Assembly (NCBI GenBank): GCA_012033095.1
Contig: JAAUPO010000219.1
Span: forward strand, 1-5,257
Origin: Synechococcaceae cyanobacterium RL_1_2
GTDB taxonomy: Bacteria; Cyanobacteriota; Cyanobacteriia; Cyanobacteriales; JAAUPO01
DNA length: 5,257 nucleotides
Direction: 5' to 3'
Below, in pieces: positions 1-5,257 of this stretch. The notes beneath the pieces are model-generated. The model had not been told where the DNA came from and made no database searches. It saw only the letters and a program-made list of their open reading frames with translations. Each line of letters opens with the position of its first letter. Position 1 is the first letter of the stretch. A program made the translations under genes and the position numbers.

Positions 1-424
1 GATTGTCCCCAAACATCATGGTTCCCAGGACAGAATCGAAATTTTTGCGTAAGTCCTGAGTCTGTTCGAAAATTCCCTTTGATCTCCGCATTTTTGATAA
101 ATCTCTTTCATGGAAGCAATACTTGTGTAATTTTTGGCATAAGGATCGTGAATTAAATAACTTAGAAATTTGTACGGTATCCTTCAAGGGAGCGTAAACC
201 ATCGATATTTAAGTTTTAGATGTTATTAAATTCTTATTCCTAAGTTATGAAAATTTTAAAATTTTGGAATTATGCCCTCCATCAAGACACCCTAGGAAGG
301 TGTGGTTTGCGAAATGTATGATCCTTAAGGGGCAAGGGTTAGAAGGGTTAACTTTAAACCATCCTCACCCCTAATTTTTTACTCGCTGGAGCGATCGCGG
401 TAGAATGGATAAGGTCTTTAGCCT
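1..424. other. Left flank without a supportable gene
   Basis: This stretch is AT-rich, with short runs such as AAAATTTT. No reading frame in it is long enough, or similar enough to a known family, to call. Three short frames touch the left edge. One is a plus frame open from position 1 to a TAA at about 157-159. Another is a plus frame ending at the TAA at 50-52, whose last residues read IVPKHHGSQDRIEIFA. The third is a minus frame starting with ATG at 91-89 and open to the edge, beginning MRRSKGIFEQTQDLRK. Any of them could be the tip of a neighbouring gene, but each is too short to decide from this window. One HIP1 octamer lies at 391-398. Confidence 0.5.
323..380 (+). terminator. Possible hairpin terminator (plus-strand sense)
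   Basis: CCTTAAGGGG at 323-332 can pair through its GGGG (329-332) with CCCC at 368-371, helped by flanking TTAA and TAA. An inner GGTT/AACC pairing is also possible. The 3' arm is followed directly by AATTTTTT (373-380). A GC-rich stem followed by a T run is the layout of an intrinsic terminator read on the plus strand. The stem is imperfect and the loop is long, and no plus-strand gene ending here can be identified. It does not suit the dehydratase gene, which is read on the other strand. The call rests on shape alone. Confidence 0.25.
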
Positions 425-726
425 TTAGTAGCCCCCCATGGCCTGGGCTAACTCATCCATTTTATGGGCAAGTTTTTGGTCTAGATCGCTAATTACATTA
501 CCTAAATCATGGGTTTTTAACGTGACTTTCACCCGGTTATAAACATTTGACCACTCCGATGGTGGTTTAATTTGTCTGCTTCAACCCCTGCGGCTACCAT
601 CCAACCTAAAGCGTGGGCAAAGTTATTAAATCGAAACTCCCGATAAAGGCCATTGTCCTTGACTTGCCACCCCTTAAGCTGGGCGATCGCGATCTCAATT
701 TCGGTGGAACTTAATGCTTTAGCCAT
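425..726 (-). CDS. Pterin-4a-carbinolamine dehydratase, interrupted by a 1-nt deletion
   Basis: The family dehydrates 4a-hydroxytetrahydropterin in the cytoplasm, which recycles the pterin cofactor after aromatic amino acid hydroxylation. It is also known as PCD, PhhB or DCoH. The gene starts at ATG 726-724 ([10 protein letters not shown]) and reads in frame to residue 56 (+559). There one base is missing (CATCGGAG where CATCCGGAG is expected), and the literal frame runs into TGA at 529. Restoring a C next to +557/558 continues the protein as [18 protein letters not shown] and ends at TAA 427-425, giving 100 residues, close to the family's usual length of about 95-115. The reconstructed protein has the PCD signature: E49, the pair H55-H56, P57, Y63, H73 and D74. 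The three histidines have the spacing of the catalytic histidines of mammalian PCD (61, 62 and 79). No good Shine-Dalgarno precedes the ATG. The gene is divergent from ureC across an 88-nt spacer. Family assignment is firm. Whether the gene is truly broken is open. Confidence 0.88.
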
Positions 727-814
727 AACAATTACTGTGTAAATTAATAGTAAATTATAGATCTTAGGTTTATCATTACTAATCGTAGTTAACCTGACCA
801 GTAAGGGGAAAAAT
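727..814. promoter_or_regulatory. Divergent promoter region between the dehydratase gene and ureC
   Basis: This 88-nt AT-rich spacer must carry both 5' regions. On the minus strand a perfect TATAAT lies at 759-754. A weak -35-like TTAGTA is found 17 nt upstream (782-777), which would place a start site about 20 nt before the dehydratase ATG. On the plus strand a weaker TATAGA (756-761) could serve ureC, but without a good -35. Before the ureC ATG, AAGGGG at 803-808 sits 6 nt upstream and serves as its ribosome binding site, which supports the start at 815. GTA-N8-GAC at 785-798 is one base away from the NtcA consensus GTA-N8-TAC. It is too close to the start codon and too short a motif to claim as an operator. 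Confidence 0.35.
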
Positions 815-2640
815 ATGGCTTATAGAATGGATCGCAGAGCCTACGCAGAAACCTATGGCCCCACTACCGGCGATCGCGTCAGATTAGCGGATACAGCATT
901 ATTGATTGAAGTCGAGCAAGACTTAACCACCTACGGCGAAGAGGTCAAGTTTGGTGGTGGGAAAGTCATCCGGGATGGTATGGGCCAATCTCCCCTAACT
1001 AGGGAAGCTGGGGCCATGGATGTGGTTATTACCAATGCATTAATTTTAGATTGGTGGGGCATCGTTAAAGCTGATATTGGCATTAAAGATGGTCGCATTG
1101 CCCATATTGGAAAAGCTGGTAATCCCTACGTTCAGGACAACGTGGATATTATTATTGGCCCTGGCACGGAAATTATTGCTGGGGAAGGTTCCATTGTTAC
1201 GGCTGGTGGCATCGATAGCCATATTCATTTTATTTGTCCCCAACAAATTGAAACGCGATCGCGTCAGGGGTGACCACCATGTTAGGGGGTGGCACTGGCC
1301 CGGCCACCGGCACCAATGCCACCACCTGTACCCCCGGAATCTGGAACCTCCATCGTATGTTAGAGGCGGCAGAAGCCTTTCCCATGAATTTAGGTTTTAT
1401 GGGCAAGGGGAATAGCAGTAAACCAGAAGCCCTCATCGAACAAATTGAAGCTGGAGCCATGGGGTTAAAACTCCATGAGGATTGGGGCACTACCCCCGCC
1501 GCCATTGATACTTGCTTAGATGTAGCCGATCTCTATGATATCCAAGTGGCGATCCACACCGATACCCTCAATGAAGCCGGTTTTGTGGAAAACACGATCG
1601 CAGCATTTAAAAATCGGGTGATCCATACTTATCACACCGAAGGTGCTGGGGGGGGCCATGCTCCGGACATTATCAAGGTGTGCGGTTTAGCCAATGTGCT
1701 GCCCTCCTCCACCAACCCTACCCGTCCCTATACCCTCAACACCCTAGAAGAACACCTCGACATGTTGATGGTGTGTCATCATCTAGATAAAAATATTGCT
1801 GAGGATGTAGCCTTTGCCGAATCCCGTATTCGTCGAGAAACCATCGCCGCCGAGGATATCCTCCACGATTTAGGTGCTTTTAGTATGATCGCCTCAGATT
1901 CCCAAGCCATGGGCCGGGTGGGAGAGGTGATTATTCGTACCTGGCAAACCGCCCACAAAATGAAAGTACAACGGGGCCCCCTACCCCAAGACACTGCTAA
2001 TCATGATAATTTTCGGGCTAAACGATACGTCGCCAAATACACAATTAACCCCGCGATCGCCCATGGTATTAGTGAACAAGTGGGGTCGATCGAAGTAGGA
2101 AAATTGGCCGATCTTTGTCTCTGGAAACCAGCCATGTTTGGGGTAAAACCCAGTTTAGTCTTAAAAGGTGGTTTGATTGCCTGGGGTCAGATGGGGGATG
2201 CCAACGCCAGTATTCCCACCCCCCAACCGGTACATATGCGGCCGATGTTTGGTAGTTTTGGCTTGGCCCTGGGGGCAACAAATCTGACCTTTGTCTCCCA
2301 ACGGGCATTAGATCTAGGCATTAAAGACCATCTTCGTTTGCAGAAGCAAGTGGTAGCCGTCAAAAATAATCGTGGGTTAAGTAAAGCTGATCTCAAACTC
2401 AATAATGCCCTACCCCACATCGAAGTTGACCCAGAAACCTATGAAGTACGAGCCGATGGCGAATTATTAACTTGTGAGCCTGCGGAGGTGTTACCCATGG
2501 CCCAAAAATATTTTTCTGTTTTTAGATATTGTCATTTTGTGTGTTTAGGTTTAGAGGGGGATAAGGAGGTTATAAATGTGATTGCACCAGGGAAAAAGCA
2601 GATAAACCACGACGAAAAAAGCGAGATTTATCGGGATTGA
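815..2640 (+). CDS. ureC: Urease alpha subunit UreC, interrupted by a frameshift and lacking its normal stop
   Basis: UreC is the catalytic subunit of nickel urease, which hydrolyses urea to ammonia and carbamate in the cytoplasm together with UreA and UreB. The frame from ATG 815 begins [20 protein letters not shown], the usual UreC start, with AAGGGG 6 nt upstream. It runs to TGA at 1271-1273. A second frame continues from 1270. One G missing beside 1255 explains the break: ACG-GCG-ATC-GCG restores the residues TAIASG. The joined protein keeps the whole active site: nickel ligands H136, H138, H248, H274 and D362, carbamylated K219 (GLKLHEDWG), H221, mobile-flap C321-H322 (MVCHHLD) and R338. 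The family length, about 570 residues, is reached at F570 (2521-2523) after [11 protein letters not shown]. One more T in the run 2519-2523 would create TAG there. As written, the frame runs 38 unrelated codons further to TGA 2638-2640. HIP1 sites lie at 870, 1255 and 2053. No other ure gene is in the window, as is common in cyanobacteria. Identity is certain; functional status is not. Confidence 0.95.
1250..1273 (+). other. Frameshift site in ureC (one G missing)
   Basis: As written, GAA-ACG-CGA-TCG-CGT-CAG-GGG-TGA ends the first ureC frame. Inserting one G at 1255/1256 gives GAA-ACG-GCG-ATC-GCG-TCA-GGG-GTG-ACC-ACC-ATG. This matches the conserved UreC segment [13 protein letters not shown] exactly and joins both frames. 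The missing base abuts a HIP1 octamer at 1255-1262. The GTGA overlap at 1270-1273 resembles a translational-coupling junction, but it is a by-product of the lost base. Confidence 0.9.
2562..2581 (+). promoter_or_regulatory. Perfect Shine-Dalgarno followed by an ATG-TGA start-stop
   Basis: TAAGGAGGT at 2562-2570 is fully complementary to the usual anti-Shine-Dalgarno end of bacterial 16S rRNA and is by far the strongest ribosome binding site in the window. Five bases later comes ATG (2576-2578), followed at once by TGA (2579-2581). If one T were surplus, ATG-GAT-TGC would open the frame described at 2576-2762. A GTG at 2578-2580 is the other candidate start and would give only 20 codons plus a stop at 2640. 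The site suggests that a small gene began here, now broken by mutation or sequence error, or that this is a true start-stop element. Confidence 0.45.
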
Positions 2641-3011
2641 GAACCATAAGAGAAGAAGCCAAATCAAATCAAACCATAAAGAAGTTAGAGAATGAAGCCA
2701 TCGTTGACTATCAAGAGCGAGGGAAGATTTGCTTTGAGCAGGAACATGGTGAAGAGACTTAAAAGGACGACCCGTATAAACAGAGACCCCAGATTCAACA
2801 AGTTTATCGCCAGTGCCTCTACTTCCGGTGCAAAAAGTGCTGGAACATTTTAGCCTCAAGCTTACTTATTCGGATTAGGAGTATGCTAAGTTTTCCGGCG
2901 ATCGAGATCAAAGCGAGCCATCCCAATGGTTTTAATTTGTCGATGGTTGATTTTTATTCCTTCTATGAAAAAAGCGATCGGTTTTATCCTATGAACTCAA
3001 AAAAATTTTAA
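2576..3011 (+). pseudogene. Possible remnant of an unrecognised small gene
   Basis: From the ATG behind the strong ribosome binding site, skipping one T enters a frame that is open to TAA 2760-2762. It reads about 61 residues rich in Lys, Arg and Glu, for example [19 protein letters not shown] and IKKLENEAIVDYQERGK. The same frame then stays open beyond that single stop to TAA 3009-3011, with a cluster of aromatic and cysteine residues (CLYFRCKKCW) near 2811-2840. Only one stop in roughly 125 codons of AT-rich DNA is less than chance would give. I do not recognise the product. It could be a decayed mobile-element gene or a gene with further base errors. It could also be non-coding sequence that happens to be open. 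Confidence 0.22.
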
Positions 3012-3501
3012 TCGCCATAATTACTAAATCAGAAGAAAACCCAAGGGAAGAAGCCTTGATTTAAGCTTGACTGACACAAGCTTTATAGCTATTTATGTTC
3101 CCAGGTAATTATCAATGGGCTCTATTATCCAAATTATGGAATTAACCTAATCATCAGTTTTTGAAAGCAACTATCGATTACTGAACAATTATCCTCCATC
3201 TTATCCCCTTTATTTATTATGGCAGAGTAATGGCTATAACTATCTATGAATAAGCTTTGTAAGCCTATTGTTTCGTTTTACAAAAAAGATATTTCAGACA
3301 TAATCAAAACAATATTGATGGTTATTCCCAGGAAAATCATTGGTCTTGCAAACATTTAATCTTCAAAAAAGATCAGCATAATGGCGGATTTAAATTCTAT
3401 ACACTCATTTTAAATAAATCCTAAAGCTTTTGGTGCATAGTCCAAAGATCCGACAAAATAATGCCCTAGAGGTGCTTAAGCCACTGCATTACGGTAAAAT
3501 C
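2641..3501. other. AT-rich region between ureC and the RTX gene
   Basis: Apart from the possible gene remnant up to 3011, this region holds no supportable coding sequence on either strand; frames after 3011 are short and full of stops. It contains the inverted repeat described at 3063-3083 and a long AT-rich stretch (about 3090-3430), which is presumably the 5' flank of the RTX gene. TATACA at 3398-3403 resembles a -10 box but has no good -35 partner. No tRNA, CRISPR repeat or insertion-sequence end pair was seen. HIP1 octamers are absent between 2061 and 4586, although shorter cores (GGCGATCG, AGCGATCG) occur near 2897 and 2973. Confidence 0.5.
3063..3083. repeat. Short perfect inverted repeat (hairpin)
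   Basis: AAGCTTG (3063-3069) and CAAGCTT (3077-3083) are perfect reverse complements separated by the 7-nt loop ACTGACA. The downstream sequence TTATAGCTATTTAT is only weakly T-rich, so terminator function is uncertain. Just upstream, CAAGG and CCTTG around the GAAGAAG near 3042-3058 form a second small inverted repeat. Either could mark the 3' end of a transcript coming from the ureC side. Confidence 0.35.
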
Positions 3502-5257
3502 ATGATTTCTAACTTTGCTGAACCCAATTTTTCCTCTGATTTCATTACTCCCAATGCTGCAGTTTCTTTGGATGGGTTAAATCCATTTTTAATTCAGGCT
3601 CAACAAAAAACTCAACAGTTTCTGTCTGCCCCTGGGAGCTTGGAAGAGCTCAACGGGATCTATGATGTGACCAACGATCGCGCGGCTCTAAACTTAATCG
3701 CGAGTGCAACCGCCGGCAAATTAACTTTTCCTGAGGTTTTAATTCTGGAAGATGGGGCGATGAATGGTGGGTTAGGGGCCTATTCTACTCAAACTGGTCG
3801 AATTTATGTCGCGGCTTCATTGGTGCAACAAAATGATCCTTTATTAGATCGGGTGTTAGTGGAGGAGTATGGCCATCGTTGGGATGATTTATTAAATCCT
3901 GGGGCCGATAGTCCTGGGGATGAGGGAGCATTATTCAGTGTGGCGGTATTTGGGGATGCTCTAACAGCCCTCGAACGATCGCTAATTACCCAGGAGGACG
4001 ATCGCGGGGTGATTAAGGTTAATGGGGTGTTCATTGCGGTGGAGCAAGCCCAGATCAGAGGAGGCAGGGCGGATGATGTGTTGGTAGCTACCGATGGCGG
4101 GGATCAACTGTATGGTTATTTGGGTAACGACAATCTCACCGGCGGTAACGGCAACGATCGCTTAGATGGTGGTCTGGGGGATGATGCGATGGTCGGGGGA
4201 GCCGGCAATGATGATTATGTGGTGGATAGTATTGGTGATACGGTGGTGGAGTTAGCTGACGCAGGGATTGATACGGTGTACAGTAACTTGGATAGTTATA
4301 CCCTACCGGAGCAGATTGAGAAGTTACGGATGTGGGGGACGGGCTACCTGGGTAATGGGAATAGTTTGAATAATTTTATTTATGGTAATCGCTCGGATAA
4401 TGAGCTTAATGGAGGGGAAGGGATCGATCGCATTTATGGGAATCAGGGTGATGATCAGCTCAATGGTGGTAAGGACAATGATTTTCTGTTTGGGGGCAGT
4501 GGTAACGATACTCTCAAAGGTGACGAGGGGGATGATCAACTTTATGGCGCGGATGGTAATGATATTTTATTGGGGGGGGCTCGGTAGCGATCGCTTAAAA
4601 GGCGCTGGTGGTAATGACACCTTAGATGGTTATGGGTTTGGGGAGTCTGAAGCAGATATTTTGTTAGGGGGAGCTGGGGCAGATATTTATGTGTTGGGTA
4701 ATTTAACTAGTGTTTATTATGACAAGAATGGTCGATCTGATTCTGCGGTGATCAATGGGTTTGAGCGCGATCAGGATGTTATTCGGTTACACAAGATTAG
4801 TGATGTCGTAACCAGTGCGATCCAAGCCTATGGTTATGAGTTGGTGCGGACTGATCAGGGCACAGAGATTCAGTTAGACAATGGGGAATTAATCGGTTTG
4901 ATTCGCAATCAGAAGAATTTTAGTTTGACTGATGCTTATTTTGAGTTCGTCGATGATGCGCCACAGATATCTGCCGATCTAGTGATGGGAAATATAACCA
5001 CCCCAGACGTGGGATATGCAGGAACAACCATTACTACTTCAGCGGTTGTAACGAATAAAGGTCAAGAATATGCCCCGGCAAGTAAAATAAATTATTGGCT
5101 CAGTGATAGTCCATCTTGGGCAGATCAACGCAATCTTGTTAAGTTAGGAACTATTGAGGTTGGCCCCTTAGATAAGGGTGCATCAACAAACGTGGAATAT
5201 TCCTTTGACTATGATATTAATTGGGGCAGTGGACGAAAATATATCATTTATCACTCT
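3502..5257 (+). CDS. RTX-type calcium-binding, probably secreted protein; frameshifted and cut by the window edge
   Basis: RTX proteins usually leave the cell through type I secretion and fold on binding calcium. The chosen ATG at 3502 begins MISNFAEPNFSSDF. Upstream in-frame TTG 3430 and GTG 3433 are possible but have no ribosome binding site. Residues 1-180 form the N-terminal domain common in cyanobacterial RTX proteins (SLDGLNPFLIQ). EEYGHRWD at 121-128 and SPGDEGALFS at 137-146 are reminiscent of a degenerate zinc-peptidase site. Residues about 197-240 are RTX nonapeptides (GGNGNDRLDGGLGDD). Residues 239-294 are an inter-repeat (DTVVELADAGIDTVYSNLD). RTX repeats resume at 295-399. At 4572-4579 a run of eight G shifts the frame into TAG 4585-4587. 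Seven G give LLGGLGSDRLKG, and the frame then stays open to the last base (585 residues in view). Residues about 410-480 are a typical post-RTX domain. From about 481 a CARDB/APHP-like beta domain begins (SADLVMGNIT...SAVVTNKG). No substrate can be deduced. Confidence 0.85.
4572..4579 (+). other. G8 homopolymer at the RTX frameshift
   Basis: Eight consecutive G at 4572-4579 are followed by CTCGGTAG. In the literal frame they yield GGG-GGG-GCT-CGG-TAG and stop. With seven G the codons read GGG-GGG-CTC-GGT-AGC-GAT-CGC (GGLGSDR), a perfect RTX nonapeptide, and the frame stays open for the remaining 226 codons. A run of eight G also occurs in ureC at 1648-1655, where it is in frame (GAGGGH). Runs of this kind are prone to slippage in replication, transcription and sequencing. 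Confidence 0.85.

Larger units (their letters stand above)
391..4594. repeat. Dispersed HIP1 octamers (GCGATCGC)
   Basis: Perfect GCGATCGC palindromes occur at 391-398, 683-690, 870-877, 1255-1262, 2053-2060 and 4587-4594. HIP1 is strongly over-represented in many cyanobacterial genomes, and about one per 880 bases here is far above chance for an 8-mer. Five of the six lie inside genes. This is the best lineage marker in the window. The listed range spans the first to last copy; it is not one continuous element. Confidence 0.9.

Noticed and set aside
45..58. TGCGTAAGTCCTGA as an insertion-sequence end
   Set aside because: The reverse complement looks like motifs seen near cyanobacterial mobile elements, but no matching inverted copy, target duplication or transposase is in the window.
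1..159. Short frames open at the left edge as partial genes
   Set aside because: All are 50 codons or fewer with no recognisable family, so none can be preferred.
785..798. GTA-N8-GAC as an NtcA operator for ureC
   Set aside because: It has one mismatch to a short consensus, lies 17 nt from the start codon and has no properly placed -10 box.
1270..1273. GTGA overlap read as a translationally coupled ureC1/ureC2 pair
   Set aside because: One added G upstream rebuilds the conserved UreC segment without a gap, and the split would cut through the catalytic domain.
1046..2420. Several open frames of 66-112 residues on either strand inside ureC
   Set aside because: They are shadows of a strongly conserved gene and have no independent start signals or family motifs.
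2551..2859. Minus-strand frame of 102 residues with a hydrophobic stretch resembling a membrane protein
   Set aside because: It starts at a TTG without a ribosome binding site, and its hydrophobic part is simply the antisense of a Lys/Glu-rich plus-strand stretch. No family resemblance was seen.
3430..3501. TTG 3430 or GTG 3433 as the RTX start
   Set aside because: There is no ribosome binding site, and the extra 24 residues do not resemble the family. The ATG at 3502 opens directly into the typical N-terminal sequence.
3804..4539. Minus-strand frames inside the RTX gene
   Set aside because: The Gly/Asp-rich repeats leave the opposite strand open by composition. The plus strand has clear RTX nonapeptides.
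4060..4700. Repetitive DNA that could be mistaken for a CRISPR or satellite array
   Set aside because: The periodicity is the RTX nonapeptide repeat at protein level, and the DNA copies are degenerate with no constant spacers.

Overview
This window looks like chromosomal DNA from a cyanobacterium. It carries six copies of the palindrome GCGATCGC (HIP1) in about 5.3 kb, a density typical of many cyanobacterial genomes. Its three recognisable genes also read like cyanobacterial proteins. Base composition is moderately AT-rich, and the spacers are clearly richer in AT than the genes. I cannot name the genus.

Layout, left to right. Positions 1-424 hold no supportable gene, apart from a long imperfect hairpin followed by a T run near 323-380. 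Positions 425-726 (minus strand) encode a pterin-4a-carbinolamine dehydratase. A short AT-rich divergent spacer (727-814) separates it from ureC, the urease alpha (catalytic) subunit, which starts at 815 on the plus strand. Neither ureA/ureB nor any urease accessory gene is in view, so ureC stands apart from its partner genes here. From about 2524 to 3501 there is roughly 1 kb without a convincing gene. It contains a perfect Shine-Dalgarno sequence that leads into an ATG-TGA start-stop, a mostly open frame that may be a decayed or mis-sequenced small gene, and a compact hairpin. From 3502 to the right edge there is a large RTX-type calcium-binding, probably secreted protein. It has an N-terminal domain with a degenerate metallopeptidase-like signature, two blocks of RTX nonapeptides around an inter-repeat segment, a post-RTX domain and the start of a CARDB/APHP-like domain. 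Its C-terminus lies outside the window.

The most notable property is that all three genes are broken by single-base length changes: one in the dehydratase (near 558), two in ureC (near 1255 and in the T run at 2519-2523) and one in the RTX gene (the G run at 4572-4579). In each case adding or removing one base restores a full-length protein of normal family length with every recognisable catalytic or structural motif intact, and I see no internal stop caused by a base substitution in these genes. This pattern fits read or assembly error, or very recent loss, better than old pseudogenes. The G8 tract in the RTX gene could alternatively be a slippage or phase-variation site.

The three genes do not form an obvious pathway or operon. 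The dehydratase and ureC are transcribed divergently, and the RTX gene lies about 1 kb downstream. I found no convincing new defence, mobile or RNA-guided system.
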